64,000 bases of DNA from Ensifer sp. MPMI2T (lineage in GTDB: Bacteria > Pseudomonadota > Alphaproteobacteria > Rhizobiales > Rhizobiaceae). A program made the translations under genes and the position numbers. Location: assembly GCF_004827385.1 (NCBI RefSeq), contig NZ_SRXN01000028.1:1-64000 (forward strand). Reading direction: 5' to 3'. Shown here in pieces: positions 20,468 through 32,457 of this stretch. The notes below the pieces were generated by a model. That model searched no databases, was not told the origin of the DNA, and was given only the letters and a program-made list of their open reading frames with translations. The stretch's first letter is position 1, and each line of letters opens with the position of its first letter.

Positions 20468-21549
20468 TTCACCCGTGTGACGGTAAAGCCGCGTTGGCGC
20501 AGGAGCTCGACCAGGCCCTCCGCGCCGGAAAGGTGCAGCGCGCCAACAGCCATGAAGGCGTTGCCGCCTTTCAGGATCGGTTCGGCACGCGTCGCCATGA
20601 TCTTGTTGCGGTCGATGATGATGCGCTGCTCGAAATCGGCAAAACCGAAGTCCTTTGCCGCAGTCTGCGAGGAAATGGACTTCATCATCGGCATGATCAT
20701 TCCGGTGTCGCCGGAGAGATAGAGATCGGTCGTCGTCATCATGACATCGTCAATCATTTTGCCGAGCGCCAGCGTCTCGATCAGGGCTTGCAGGTGGAGC
20801 TCGACGGGCAGCGAGTCCATTGCCGAAAGCTGCTCGACCAGCGTCTCCAGGCCTTTCAGCGTCTTTCCCTCCCTGACGGCGTCCTCCGCCAGCTTTTTGT
20901 CGAGGAAGGACGCGCCACCGGCTTTACGCGAGATCTCGCAGGCCGGAAGCGCGACGAAGCTTGCGATCATCCACGGCTTCATCTTGGCGACCAGCGGCAG
21001 CGGAATGCCCCGTTCCTTGAGACCGCTTTCCAGCCGCACGCGATCCTCGGGCTTGAGGAAATCATTGATCGTCTTGTCGCCGGTGAACATGGTAAGGTCC
21101 GGGCGCATCATGATTGCGGCCGCCGCCTTCTTGTCGTCGACGATTTCGTCCGATTCGACGATGACGACTGCCGCCTTGGCAAAGGCGTCCACTGCACCTT
21201 TCGGCATCGCCAGGACACGCGGATCAGTGACGTGCATGGTGCCGAGCAGCCAGGAGGGTGCCGATCCTTGGGCTTCGACTTTCCAGAGAAGACCCTTTCC
21301 GTTCGGTACCGCGTCGGCTTCCCGGCGCAGTGCGGCGAGGCGCGTCGGGTCCGACTGTTCCAGTCCGGTCAAGATGTTGCTGCCGCCGCAGGCGGAATCT
21401 TCAACGGCGCGCGCATCCGAGATCCAAAGCAGTGCCGCCATGAGGCTCGCGAGCACCAGAAGATGTAGGGACGCGATCAGCCACAGGGCGCTGTCCGCAA
21501 GCCTGTCGGCTAGATTGCGAACGGGTCTTGAGATCGGAAACGTCGTCAT
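20464..21549 (-). CDS. TraB/GumN-family protein with N-terminal membrane segment
   Basis: A 361-residue protein with one N-terminal hydrophobic helix (residues about 22-46) and a TraB/GumN-type domain beginning KVEAQGSAPSWLLGTMHVTDPRV. The conserved Gly-Thr-x-His is the hallmark of this predicted metallohydrolase/protease-like fold. The domain ends with FMAVGALHLSGAEGLVELLRQRGF, also typical. Most of the protein is predicted to be periplasmic. The start could be ATG 21549 or the GTG at 21567, each with AGGA about 10 bases upstream. Its stop lies inside a 14-bp palindromic repeat. Confidence 0.82.
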   Translation of the reverse strand: MTTFPISRPVRNLADRLADSALWLIASLHLLVLASLMAALLWISDARAVEDSACGGSNILTGLEQSDPTRLAALRREADAVPNGKGLLWKVEAQGSAPSWLLGTMHVTDPRVLAMPKGAVDAFAKAAVVIVESDEIVDDKKAAAAIMMRPDLTMFTGDKTINDFLKPEDRVRLESGLKERGIPLPLVAKMKPWMIASFVALPACEISRKAGGASFLDKKLAEDAVREGKTLKGLETLVEQLSAMDSLPVELHLQALIETLALGKMIDDVMMTTTDLYLSGDTGMIMPMMKSISSQTAAKDFGFADFEQRIIIDRNKIMATRAEPILKGGNAFMAVGALHLSGAEGLVELLRQRGFTVTRVN

Positions 21550-21661
21550 CGGGCACCGGTCCTGCACAATTCTACTTTCCTGGAATTGCTCCCTCGAACC
21601 CTACGCCGCGAGGGTCACGGGTTCCTTAACGCGTTTGGTTAATCCGGTACTTCGCCGAATT

Positions 21662-22597
21662 TCAGGCACGAGGATGGGCGCGATCGTAGATTTCCAGGAG
21701 GCGCGCCGAATCGACGCCGGTGTAGACCTGCGTTGTCGAGAGGCTGGCGTGGCCGAGCAGCTCCTGGATGGTGCGCAGATCGCCCCCGCCGGCGAGAAGA
21801 TGCGTGGCGAAGGAATGACGCAGCGCGTGCGGAGTTGCCGAATCAGGAAGGCCGAGAGCGGCGCGCAGTTTCTGCATCTCGCGCTGGATGATCGCCGGCT
21901 GGAGCGCGGCGCCGCGGGCACCGCGGAAGAGCGGTGCATCTGCCGCGAGATGATAGGGACACATCCTGGTATAGGCGGCCACGGCATCGGTTGCGGCGTC
22001 AATGAGCGGGACGATTCGCGTTTTGCCGCCCTTGCCGCTGACGCGCAGCGATGAGCTGGCGCCGGAAAAATCGTTGGGCGTCAGCGCGAGCGCTTCCGAT
22101 ATGCGCAGGCCGCAGCCATAGAGAAGCGTCAGAACGGCAGCATTGCGGGCAGCAATCCACGGTTCTTCCGCAAGCTGCGCGTCCGCAGTGACTACCTTCA
22201 GCGCGTCGCGGTCCGTCAACGGTTTCGGCAGGGATTTCGGCTGCTTCGGCGAGCGCACAGCCTGGGCGCCCGCGGCGTTGGCGAGGCCACGTTTCTCGAG
22301 ATAGCGCAGGAATGAGCGGAGGCCCGCAAGTCCGCGTCCGAGCGTACGCGCGCCCGCACCGTGTTTCCTCCGCTGTGCCAGGAAGCCGCGCAGATCGGCC
22401 GGGCGTAGCGTGCAGATATCTGACAGGCGCGGCGGCCCCGCGAGATGGCCGGTCAGGAAGGTCAGGAATTGCCGGGTGTCGCGCTCATAGGCCTCGACCG
22501 TCTTTGCGGATAGGCGGCGCTCCTTCATGAGGCTCGCCAGCCAGCGCTGGCGTTCCGCCATGACTTCGGGGTGACCAATTGCAAGTAGCTCGTTCAT
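21662..22597 (-). CDS. xerC: Tyrosine recombinase XerC
   Basis: XerC acts with XerD at dif to resolve chromosome dimers. The 311-residue protein has an N-terminal SAM-like DNA-binding domain and all catalytic residues: Arg in GCGLRISEAL, Lys in SGKGGKTR, His/Arg in HALRHSFATHLL, His in LGHASLSTT and the nucleophile Tyr in TQVYTGV. ATG 22597 has GGAG 5 bases upstream, whereas the longer frame from 22624 has no SD. There are no phage genes nearby, so this is the housekeeping recombinase rather than an integrase. Confidence 0.93.
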   Translation of the reverse strand: MNELLAIGHPEVMAERQRWLASLMKERRLSAKTVEAYERDTRQFLTFLTGHLAGPPRLSDICTLRPADLRGFLAQRRKHGAGARTLGRGLAGLRSFLRYLEKRGLANAAGAQAVRSPKQPKSLPKPLTDRDALKVVTADAQLAEEPWIAARNAAVLTLLYGCGLRISEALALTPNDFSGASSSLRVSGKGGKTRIVPLIDAATDAVAAYTRMCPYHLAADAPLFRGARGAALQPAIIQREMQKLRAALGLPDSATPHALRHSFATHLLAGGGDLRTIQELLGHASLSTTQVYTGVDSARLLEIYDRAHPRA

Positions 22598-22750
22598 CGT
22601 CGCTCCGGCGATTCCGTGTGCCATACGAGAATGTCGCCGGGCGTCTTATGTTTTTGCTAACGCACTTCTTTTTGCTGTCGCACCCTTGGAATTTGTCATT
22701 GTTCGATCATATTGAACTGCGATGGTCGGTCAGCAAACGCGGATGGGACT

Positions 22751-23665
22751 ATGGCGAGACGGGACATGGGGGGCGGATTCGCGCATTTTGCTGAGGCCAT
22801 TGCCTTGGTCTCGCAGGGGCAACCCGGCCATATCGTCGATACCCTGATTGCGGAACGCGGCCAGAAGATCGTCCGCCATCCACTGTGGCCCGCCATGCGG
22901 CCCTTTCTCTACACGCTGCTCAACTACCGCAAGGCGATCGAGTTCGCCGATGCGGTCGCCAACATGCCGGGCTTTCAGGCGTTTGAGCATTTGAGCTCGC
23001 TGCTCTCTCTCGACATTCGCGTCGACAAGGTCGAGCGCATTCCGGCAAAGGGCGGCTTTCTCCTCGTCAGCAATCATCCGACCGGTATTGCCGACGGCAT
23101 AGCAGTCTTCGATCTCTTGAAGTCCCGCCGGCCGGACATGATGTTCTTTGCGAATCGCGACGCGATCAGGGTCAATCCGCGCTTCGTCGAGATGGTCATC
23201 CCGGTCGAGTGGCGCGAAGAATACAAGAGCAAGCTCAAGGCTCGCGAAACGCTGCAGGTCACCAATCGCGCCATAGAGGAGGGCAAGGCAACCGTGCTTT
23301 TCCCTTCGGGCCGCATCGCCTACTGGGCCGATGGACGACTCAACGAACGTCCATGGAAAAGCTCTGCCGTCGGTTTTGCGCGCAAATACGGCCTGCCGAT
23401 CCTGCCCGTGCATATGAGCGCGCGTAATTCAGGCCTCTTCTACTGGTTCGCCAAATGGTCGACGGAGCTGCGCGACATGACGGTGTTCCACGAACTTCTG
23501 AACAAGAAGGGCGACCTTTTCGATTTCCGCGTCGGCAACCTGATCGCGCCGGACGCGCTCGACGGCGATCCGGTAGATGTCACGCGTGCGCTGGAAAGAC
23601 ATACGGTCTTCGAACTTGCGGCCGATAGCGATGCCGTGTTCCAGCCGTCTGTCATGCGGATCTGA
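22751..23665 (+). CDS. PlsC-like lysophospholipid/glycerolipid acyltransferase family protein
   Basis: A 305-residue protein with the acyltransferase core LLVSNHPTGIADGIAVFD, a variant of NHxxxxD with one extra residue between His and Asp. The later blocks LFPSGRIAYW and ILPVHMSARNSGLFYWF resemble PlsC/hemolysin-like acyltransferases. It likely acylates a lipid or lipid precursor at the inner membrane face. The frame is open from a TTG at 22712, but ATG 22751 with an upstream GGATGGG is preferred. It is divergent from xerC. Confidence 0.78.
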   Translation: MARRDMGGGFAHFAEAIALVSQGQPGHIVDTLIAERGQKIVRHPLWPAMRPFLYTLLNYRKAIEFADAVANMPGFQAFEHLSSLLSLDIRVDKVERIPAKGGFLLVSNHPTGIADGIAVFDLLKSRRPDMMFFANRDAIRVNPRFVEMVIPVEWREEYKSKLKARETLQVTNRAIEEGKATVLFPSGRIAYWADGRLNERPWKSSAVGFARKYGLPILPVHMSARNSGLFYWFAKWSTELRDMTVFHELLNKKGDLFDFRVGNLIAPDALDGDPVDVTRALERHTVFELAADSDAVFQPSVMRI

Positions 23666-23688
23666 GCAGCGCGATTTTCTCTATGTCC

Positions 23689-23785
23689 GCCCCTCATCCG
23701 GCCTGCCGGCCACCTTCTCCCCGCAAGCGGGGCGAAGGAGACTCGCGACGCCCTCCCAGTCCCCTCTCCTCGCAGGCGAGAGAGG
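23689..23785. repeat. RIME1-like repeat (family B), truncated copy
   Basis: It starts GCCCCTCATCC, then CTTCTCCCCGCAAGCGGGGCGAAGGAG and CCTCTCCTCGCAGGCGAGAGAGG, i.e. two GC-rich hairpins. Compared with 60708-60821 it lacks the closing GGGTGAGGGGC end. It abuts repeat family A copy 2, making a mosaic. The RIME1 name is from memory of rhizobial repeats. Confidence 0.8.
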
Positions 23786-23789
23786 ACTA

Positions 23790-23892
23790 CTGCATGTTTC
23801 CTCAAATCGTAGCCGATTTAAGGATAAAACATGCAGCAATTCAAAGTGCTACAGCGTCCTTTGCGCGTCTGATAAGACGCGCGGCGCTGTAG
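23790..23892 (+). repeat. Palindromic intergenic repeat, family A, copy 2
   Basis: 103 bases closely matching the reverse complement of 6368-6469, including CAGCAATTCAAAGTGCTACA versus CAGCAAATCAAAGTGCTACA and the end GACGCGCGGCGCTGTA. It contains CTGCATG/CATGCAG and GCGCGTC/GACGCGC arms. It lies directly after the truncated RIME1-like copy, between the acyltransferase and transaldolase genes. Confidence 0.85.
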
Positions 23893-23932
23893 GTTGAGGG
23901 GCAGATCACACGCACCGCGACCCAAATGCACG

Positions 23933-23958
23933 AAGGCCTCGCATCGCTGCGAGGCCTT
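23933..23958 (-). terminator. Terminator of the transaldolase gene
   Basis: AAGGCCTCGCA (23933-23943) and TGCGAGGCCTT (23948-23958) form an 11-bp perfect stem around a 4-base loop, about 30 bases past the stop of the minus-strand gene at 23988. The minus-strand T run is short. Confidence 0.65.
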
Positions 23959-23987
23959 TCAAATTCTGCGCTCTTGAACGCGACCGA

Positions 23988-24641
23988 TCAGCCGATCTTC
24001 TGGCCGGTCTTTGCCCAGTCGGCCAGGAACATTTCCAGGCCCTTGTCCGTCAGCGGGTGCTTGACGAGCGCCTTCAGCGTTGCCGGCGGTGCGGTAACGA
24101 CGTCGGCGCCGATGAGGGCGGCTTCCTTGACGTGGTTGACCGTGCGCACGGAGGCGGCGAGGATTTCCGTCTCGTAGCCGTAGTTGTCGAAGATGTGGCG
24201 GATTTCACGGATGAGATCCATGCCGTCGAAGGCGATGTCGTCGAGGCGGCCGATGAAGGGCGAGACGAAGGTTGCGCCGGCCTTGGCAGCGAGCAGAGCC
24301 TGGTTCGCGGAGAAGCAGAGGGTGACGTTCGTCTGGTGGCCGTCCGAGGTCAGCGCCTTGCAGGCCTTGAGGCCGTCAAGCGTCAGCGGCACCTTGATGC
24401 AGATGTTGTCGGCGATCTTCGAAAGGGCAGCAGCCTCCTTCATCATCTCGCTGTATTCGGTTGCCGTCACTTCCGCCGAGACCGGTCCATCGACGATCGA
24501 GCAGATTTCCTTGGTGACTTCGACGATGTCGCGGCCCGACTTCAGGATGAGCGAGGGGTTGGTGGTGACGCCGTCGAGCAGGCCGAGGTCGTTCAGTTCC
24601 CGGATTTCCTTCACATCGGCGGTATCAACGAAAAATTTCAT
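23988..24641 (-). CDS. tal: Transaldolase, small TalC/fructose-6-phosphate-aldolase type
   Basis: A 217-residue class I aldolase of the short transaldolase family, which moves dihydroxyacetone units in the pentose-phosphate pathway. It starts [13 protein letters not shown] and has [10 protein letters not shown], the Schiff-base Lys in [26 protein letters not shown] and [10 protein letters not shown]. The ATG at 24641 follows GGGAGACACCTCC, whereas the in-frame extension to 24746 is not protein-like. Whether it acts as transaldolase or as fructose-6-phosphate aldolase cannot be told from sequence alone. Confidence 0.93.
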   Translation of the reverse strand: MKFFVDTADVKEIRELNDLGLLDGVTTNPSLILKSGRDIVEVTKEICSIVDGPVSAEVTATEYSEMMKEAAALSKIADNICIKVPLTLDGLKACKALTSDGHQTNVTLCFSANQALLAAKAGATFVSPFIGRLDDIAFDGMDLIREIRHIFDNYGYETEILAASVRTVNHVKEAALIGADVVTAPPATLKALVKHPLTDKGLEMFLADWAKTGQKIG

Positions 24642-24820
24642 GGAGGTGTCTCCCTTGGGGCATGATTGCCGTTCGGGCGCATATCTGCCGGACGGAAAAT
24701 CCGCGGGCAGAAACCGCGCGTTGAAACTCTGATGGAACCGTGACAAACCCTGCTTTCTGCAAGGCAGCGGTTCGCTGCGCAGTTTTCTTTAACTGAAAGC
24801 GGTGGCAAGGTCACGGCAAA

Positions 24821-27025
24821 ATGACTCTTGATTCAACCGATTTATTCGGAGCCATATTTGACCGCCGCGTTGTGCCCGTCCTGGTGCCGATGCCGGCGCC
24901 GAAGGCCTATTCCTATGTGGTCCCGGATGGCATGGCGGTCGAGCCAGGGTCGATCGTGCAGGTGCCGCTTGGGCCACGTCTCGTCGTGGGGGTCGTCTGG
25001 GACGGTGCGGACGATGGTGCGGTCGATCCGAAGAAATTGAAGCAAATCGAGAAGGTGTTCGACTGTCCGCCGTTGACCTGCAACATGCGGGCCTTTCTCG
25101 ATTGGGTGGCGGCCTATACGGTGACGCCGCCCGGCCTTGTCGCACGCATGGCGTTGCGCGCGCCGACGGCGTTCGATCCAGAGCCGATGGTGGAAGCGCT
25201 GCGCCTGACGGATCAGCGGCCGGAACGCATGACGTCCGCGCGCGAACGGGTTATTGCGGCTGCAAGCGACGGCTTTTCCTGGACGCGATCCGGGCTCGCG
25301 CATGCGGCGGGCGTTTCCTCGAGCGTCGTCGACGGCCTTACCGCGCAGGGCGTGTTCGAAACCGTCTTCATGCCGCCGCCACCCGTTGTCGCCCCACCCG
25401 ATCCGGATTTCGCCGCCCTCCGGCTGGAGGGCGCGCAGAAGGATGCCGCAGCCGATCTGCTGTCGGCGGTGGAAGAGGGAAGATTCTCCGTTTCCCTGAT
25501 CGACGGCATTACCGGCTCCGGCAAGACCGAGGTCTATTTCGAGGCGATCGCCGCGACCTTGCGGCGAGGCAAGCAGGTGCTGATCCTGTTGCCGGAAATC
25601 GCGCTTACCGCAAGCTTCCTCGAGCGCTTCCAGGACCGCTTCGGTGCGAAGCCGGCTGAATGGCATTCGGATCTCGCGCCGCGGACGCGCGAGAAGGTTT
25701 GGCGGCACGTGACGACCGGCCAGGTGCGTGTCGTCGCGGGCGCCCGCTCGGCGCTGTTCCTGCCCTTCGAGGATCTTGGCCTGATCATCGTCGACGAGGA
25801 GCATGATCCCGCCTACAAGCAGGAGGACCGCGTCTTCTATAACGCTCGCGACATGGCGGTCGTGCGCGGGAGGATCAGCGGCTTTCCGGTCGTGCTGGTA
25901 TCGGCAACGCCCTCCGTCGAAAGCCGGGTCAACGGCGAAATGGGCCGCTACCGGCCGATCCACCTGCCGACGCGCTTCGGCGATGCGGCGCTGCCGCATC
26001 TCGGCGTCGTCGATATGCGCCGCCATCCGCCCGAGCGCGGCGGCTTTCTTTCGCCAGTGCTCCTCAATCAGATCGGCAAGGCGATCGGCCGTGGCGAACA
26101 GGCGCTGTTGTTTTTGAACCGGCGCGGCTATGCGCCCCTGACGCTCTGCCGCGTCTGCGGTCATCGCTTCCAGTGCCCGGACTGCTCGAGCTGGCTCGTC
26201 GAGCACCGCTTTCGCGGCCAGATCCAGTGCCATCACTGCGGCTATTCGGAAAGGACGCCGGAAGCCTGCCCGGAATGCGGCACGCTCGATCACCTGGTCG
26301 CCTGCGGCCCCGGGGTCGAGCGTATTGCCGAGGAGGTCGAGCGGCATTTTCCCGAGGCCAGGACGATCGTACTCTCCTCCGACCTGATGGGCGTCAAGCG
26401 ACTGAGGCTGGAGCTGGAGGCGATCGCACGCGGCGAGGCGGATATCGTCATCGGCACGCAGCTCGTCGCCAAGGGACACAATTTCCCGATGATGACGCTG
26501 GTTGGCATCGTCGATGCCGATCTCGGTCTCGCCAATGGCGATCCGCGGGCGGCAGAGCGGACGTTCCAGCTGCTCTCGCAGGTGACGGGGCGCGCCGGGC
26601 GGACGGGCCTGAAGAGTCTCGGCCTGCTGCAGACCTATCAGCCGCAACATCCGGTGATGCAGGCGATCGTCTCGGGCGATTCGGACGCCTTCTACGAGCG
26701 TGAGATCAACGAGCGGGAACGCGCCGCCCTGCCGCCCTTTGGCCGGCTCGCCTCGATCATCGTGTCGGCTGACACGCGCAACGACGCCGAAAGCCATGCG
26801 CGCGGCTTGCGCATGGCTGCCCCGCGCGTCGACGGCATCTCGATCCTTGGTCCGGCCGAGGCGCCACTTGCGCTCATCCGTGGCCGCCACCGCTTCCGCC
26901 TGCTCGTCCACGGGCGGCGCAACAGCGACATGCAGGCCTTCGTCAAGGCGATGATTGCCGGCGGGCCTAAGGAGAGGGGATCGATCAGCGTGCAGCTCGA
27001 CATCGATCCGCAGAGTTTTCTGTGA
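24821..27025 (+). CDS. priA: Primosomal replication-restart helicase PriA
   Basis: PriA recognises stalled forks and reloads the replisome. The 734-residue protein has the N-terminal 3'-DNA-binding domain and Walker A GITGSGKTE near residue 230. DEEHD (Walker B) lies near residue 325. The zinc-binding Cys clusters (CRVCGHRFQCPDC and CHHCGYxxxxPxxCPECG) follow, and then helicase motifs V-VI (IGTQLVAKGHNFPMMTLV, QVTGRAGRTG). All parts expected of PriA are present. It is transcribed away from transaldolase. Confidence 0.96.
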   Translation: MTLDSTDLFGAIFDRRVVPVLVPMPAPKAYSYVVPDGMAVEPGSIVQVPLGPRLVVGVVWDGADDGAVDPKKLKQIEKVFDCPPLTCNMRAFLDWVAAYTVTPPGLVARMALRAPTAFDPEPMVEALRLTDQRPERMTSARERVIAAASDGFSWTRSGLAHAAGVSSSVVDGLTAQGVFETVFMPPPPVVAPPDPDFAALRLEGAQKDAAADLLSAVEEGRFSVSLIDGITGSGKTEVYFEAIAATLRRGKQVLILLPEIALTASFLERFQDRFGAKPAEWHSDLAPRTREKVWRHVTTGQVRVVAGARSALFLPFEDLGLIIVDEEHDPAYKQEDRVFYNARDMAVVRGRISGFPVVLVSATPSVESRVNGEMGRYRPIHLPTRFGDAALPHLGVVDMRRHPPERGGFLSPVLLNQIGKAIGRGEQALLFLNRRGYAPLTLCRVCGHRFQCPDCSSWLVEHRFRGQIQCHHCGYSERTPEACPECGTLDHLVACGPGVERIAEEVERHFPEARTIVLSSDLMGVKRLRLELEAIARGEADIVIGTQLVAKGHNFPMMTLVGIVDADLGLANGDPRAAERTFQLLSQVTGRAGRTGLKSLGLLQTYQPQHPVMQAIVSGDSDAFYEREINERERAALPPFGRLASIIVSADTRNDAESHARGLRMAAPRVDGISILGPAEAPLALIRGRHRFRLLVHGRRNSDMQAFVKAMIAGGPKERGSISVQLDIDPQSFL

Positions 27026-27156
27026 TCGTTCATATGAACACGACGGAGCGGATTCACATCGGCGCCGACATGCGCTAGACCTCCCCCGGTGCTGCGTCTG
27101 CGCGGGAATCACTCGAGCGCGACGCCAACGGGGATGATTCCATCAGCGGGGACGGC

Positions 27157-27543
27157 ATGGAGTTCTACATTCCGACGGAAACCGGGGAGTTTCTGGCATT
27201 TTGCGCGGCGGCGGCCGCCGCACTCATCGGCCTTGTGATGCTCTTTGCACCGCGTCTTGCCTTTCGCGCGGCCGGCATCGGCATCGCCGAAGGGCGTCGC
27301 GGCGGGCTTGCGGAGGCGCGCTCCACCATGGGCGGCATGCATGTCGGTCTCGGCCTCGGCGCCATCCTGCTCGGCCAGCCGATGGTCTATCTCGCCGTCG
27401 GCGCCGCCTTCGCGCTCGCGGCCTTTGGCCGCATCCTGTCGATGATGAGCGACAATGGCGCAACCCTTTTCAACTGGATCGCCCTTGCCATTCAGGCGGT
27501 GCTTGCGATCCTGCCGCTTGCTTACGTTTTCGGGCTGATCTGA
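27157..27543 (+). CDS. Small membrane protein, DUF4345-like
   Basis: A 128-residue protein with four predicted membrane helices: LAFCAAAAAALIGLVMLFAP, the MGGMHVGLGLGAILLG segment, AVGAAFALAAFGRILSMM and IALAIQAVLAILPLAYVF. The short loop RSTMGGMHVGLG is typical of the DUF4345 group of bacterial membrane proteins. Function is unknown. It sits between priA and the ATP synthase operon with about 130 bases upstream and 250 downstream. Confidence 0.75.
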   Translation: MEFYIPTETGEFLAFCAAAAAALIGLVMLFAPRLAFRAAGIGIAEGRRGGLAEARSTMGGMHVGLGLGAILLGQPMVYLAVGAAFALAAFGRILSMMSDNGATLFNWIALAIQAVLAILPLAYVFGLI

Positions 27544-27792
27544 CGCGTATCGACGCGATTTCAACGTCCCGTTCCGGATTAACGGCAAAATTCGGCCAAT
27601 GAGGGTCGACTTATGCCGCATTCCTGCCGTTGGCGTGTTGCGAGTCCAAACATCCTATGCTAGACGAACCGCGAATTGCGGGGGAAGTGGGTCGAAAGGC
27701 CTCGATATCCTGCGAGTTATTGCAGCAAATTCAAGATGTTAAGTCAACGGTTCGCCGTAGCTGACGTTCTTGGATGATTTTGAGAGAAGCTT

Positions 27793-28359
27793 GTGCCCGT
27801 GGCAGACACATCCCAGCTTATTTCCGGTGTTGCAGAAAGATATGCGTCCTCGCTCTTTGAGCTCGCTCTCGAGGCAGGTTCGCTCGATGCGGTCGGTGCC
27901 GATCTCAATCGCGTCCAGGCGCTGGTCGACGGCAGTGACGATCTGAAGCGCCTGATCGTGAGCCCCGTCTTTTCTGCCGACGACCAGTTCAAGGCCATTT
28001 CCGCGGTCGCCGAAAAGGCTGGCATCTCCGGGCTGGTCGGCAACTTCCTCAAGGTCGTTGCCCGTAACCGCCGCCTATTTGCGCTGCCGGGCATCATCAA
28101 GGCGTTCCGCCTGATTGCTGCGCGCCACCGCGGCGAAATTTCCGCCGACGTCACGTCGGCCCATGCGCTGACCCCAGCGCAGGAAACTGAATTGAAGGCG
28201 ACGCTCAAGGGCGTCACCGGCAAAGACGTGGCGGTCAACGTCACCGTCGACCCGTCTATTCTTGGAGGTCTGATCGTCAAGGTCGGTTCCCGCCAGATTG
28301 ACACCTCCCTTCGCACCAAACTCTCTACCCTTAAGCTTGCACTGAAAGAGGTCGGCTGA
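27793..28359 (+). CDS. atpH: ATP synthase F1 delta subunit
   Basis: The delta subunit links F1 to the peripheral stalk. The 188-residue protein shows the OSCP/delta pattern: [20 protein letters not shown] near the start, [21 protein letters not shown] in the middle, and a C-terminal [25 protein letters not shown] signature. It starts at GTG 27793; another GTG at 27799 is possible. It is first in atpHAGDC and overlaps atpA as TGATG. The F0 genes are not here, as usual in alphaproteobacteria. Confidence 0.95.
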   Translation: MPVADTSQLISGVAERYASSLFELALEAGSLDAVGADLNRVQALVDGSDDLKRLIVSPVFSADDQFKAISAVAEKAGISGLVGNFLKVVARNRRLFALPGIIKAFRLIAARHRGEISADVTSAHALTPAQETELKATLKGVTGKDVAVNVTVDPSILGGLIVKVGSRQIDTSLRTKLSTLKLALKEVG

Positions 28360-29888
28360 TGGATATCCGCGCCGCGGAAATTTCCGCAATTCTCAAAGAT
28401 CAGATCAAAAATTTCGGCCAGGAAGCAGAAGTCTCCGAAGTTGGCCAGGTGCTTTCCGTCGGTGACGGTATCGCCCGCGTCTACGGCCTCGACAACGTTC
28501 AGGCAGGCGAGATGGTCGAATTCCCCGGTGGAATTCGCGGCATGGCGCTGAACCTCGAAGCCGACAACGTCGGTGTGGTTATCTTCGGTTCCGACCGTGA
28601 CATCAAGGAAGGCGACACCGTCAAGCGGACCGGCGCCATCGTGGACGTCCCGGTTGGTCCGGAACTGCTCGGCCGCGTCGTCGACGCGCTCGGCAACCCG
28701 ATCGACGGCAAGGGCCCGATCAACGCCAAGCAACGCGCCCGCGTTGACGTCAAGGCTCCCGGCATCATTCCGCGCAAGTCGGTTCATGAGCCGATGTCGA
28801 CCGGCCTCAAGGCCATCGACGCCCTCATCCCGGTCGGCCGCGGCCAGCGCGAGCTCGTGATCGGCGACCGCCAGACCGGCAAGACCGCCATCATCCTTGA
28901 CACCTTCCTGAACCAGAAGCCGATCCACGACAACGGCCCGGAGCAGGACAAGCTCTACTGCGTCTATGTCGCTATCGGCCAGAAGCGTTCGACCGTCGCT
29001 CAGTTCGTGAAGGTTCTCGAAGAGCGCGGTGCGCTGCAGTACTCGATCATCATTGCCGCGACCGCTTCGGATCCGGCCCCGATGCAGTACCTCGCTCCGT
29101 TCGCCGGCTGCGCGATGGGCGAATACTTCCGCGACAACGGCAAGCATGCGCTGATCGGCTATGACGACCTTTCCAAGCAGGCGGTAGCCTACCGCCAGAT
29201 GTCGCTGCTCCTGCGCCGCCCGCCGGGCCGCGAAGCCTATCCGGGCGACGTTTTCTACCTGCATTCCCGGCTCTTGGAGCGCGCTGCAAAGCTCAACGAC
29301 GACAACGGCGCCGGCTCGCTAACCGCCCTGCCGGTCATCGAGACGCAGGGCAACGACGTGTCCGCGTTCATTCCGACCAACGTGATCTCGATCACCGACG
29401 GCCAGATCTTCCTTGAAACCGACCTGTTCTACCAGGGCATCCGTCCGGCTGTTAACGTCGGTCTGTCGGTTTCGCGCGTCGGCTCCTCCGCTCAGATCAA
29501 GGCGATGAAGCAGGTCGCAGGCTCGATCAAGGGCGAACTCGCGCAGTACCGCGAAATGGCGGCCTTTGCACAGTTCGGCTCGGACCTCGATGCCGCAACG
29601 CAGCGCCTCCTGAACCGCGGTGCCCGCCTCACCGAACTCCTGAAGCAGCCGCAGTTCTCGCCGCTGAAGACGGAAGAGCAGGTGGCGGTGATCTTCGCCG
29701 GCGTCAACGGCTACCTCGACAAGCTGCCGGTCAACCAGGTCGGCAAGTTCGAGCAGGGCCTGCTCTCCTACCTGCGCTCGGAAGGCAAGGACGTGCTGGA
29801 AACGATCCGCACGGAGAAGGCGATTTCCGACGACACCAAGGGCAAGCTGAAGGCGGCAATCGACACCTTCGCCAAGTCTATCGCCTGA
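28359..29888 (+). CDS. atpA: ATP synthase F1 alpha subunit
   Basis: The alpha subunit is the regulatory nucleotide-binding partner of beta in the F1 hexamer. The 509-residue protein has the P-loop GDRQTGKTA at about residues 169-177, the alpha/beta signature region [17 protein letters not shown], and the N-terminal [16 protein letters not shown]. The start overlaps the atpH stop by one base, so the two are translationally coupled. Confidence 0.98.
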   Translation: MDIRAAEISAILKDQIKNFGQEAEVSEVGQVLSVGDGIARVYGLDNVQAGEMVEFPGGIRGMALNLEADNVGVVIFGSDRDIKEGDTVKRTGAIVDVPVGPELLGRVVDALGNPIDGKGPINAKQRARVDVKAPGIIPRKSVHEPMSTGLKAIDALIPVGRGQRELVIGDRQTGKTAIILDTFLNQKPIHDNGPEQDKLYCVYVAIGQKRSTVAQFVKVLEERGALQYSIIIAATASDPAPMQYLAPFAGCAMGEYFRDNGKHALIGYDDLSKQAVAYRQMSLLLRRPPGREAYPGDVFYLHSRLLERAAKLNDDNGAGSLTALPVIETQGNDVSAFIPTNVISITDGQIFLETDLFYQGIRPAVNVGLSVSRVGSSAQIKAMKQVAGSIKGELAQYREMAAFAQFGSDLDAATQRLLNRGARLTELLKQPQFSPLKTEEQVAVIFAGVNGYLDKLPVNQVGKFEQGLLSYLRSEGKDVLETIRTEKAISDDTKGKLKAAIDTFAKSIA

Positions 29889-29915
29889 GCGGGTTTCATT
29901 TAGGACGGACAACGG

Positions 29916-32335
<2,420 letters not shown>

Positions 32336-32346
32336 TTTGCATCGTA

Positions 32347-32380
32347 AACCGTGGCGTGAACAGTTCGCGCCACGGTTTTC
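32347..32380 (+). terminator. Terminator-like hairpin between atpD and atpC
   Basis: AACCGTGGCG (32347-32356) pairs perfectly with CGCCACGGTT (32368-32377), followed by TTC. It is 12 bases after the atpD stop and about 80 before atpC, within what is normally one operon. It may attenuate atpC transcription or protect the upstream mRNA. Confidence 0.7.
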
Positions 32381-32457
32381 ATTCTGCCGCAACGAGCGGC
32401 GGAGAACATGCCACAGCCGCTGCCAACGGGCGGCGCGCGCACCAGAAGTGAATGGTC

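Noticed and set aside
21662-22597. Tyrosine recombinase as sign of a prophage or integrative element
   Set aside because: It is a full XerC with housekeeping neighbours, no att repeats, tRNA or phage genes were seen.
23689-23892. Possible CRISPR-like array from the closely spaced palindromes
   Set aside because: The units differ in sequence and length, there are no regular spacers and no cas genes; they fit rhizobial mosaic repeats.
24842-27112. 756-codon open frame on the minus strand opposite priA
   Set aside because: priA has all its motifs on the plus strand; the antisense translation has none.
27544-27792. Promoter boxes upstream of atpH (for example TTGCGA and TATGCT words near 27645-27665)
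   Set aside because: The spacing between candidate -35 and -10 words does not fit a normal promoter, so no call was made.
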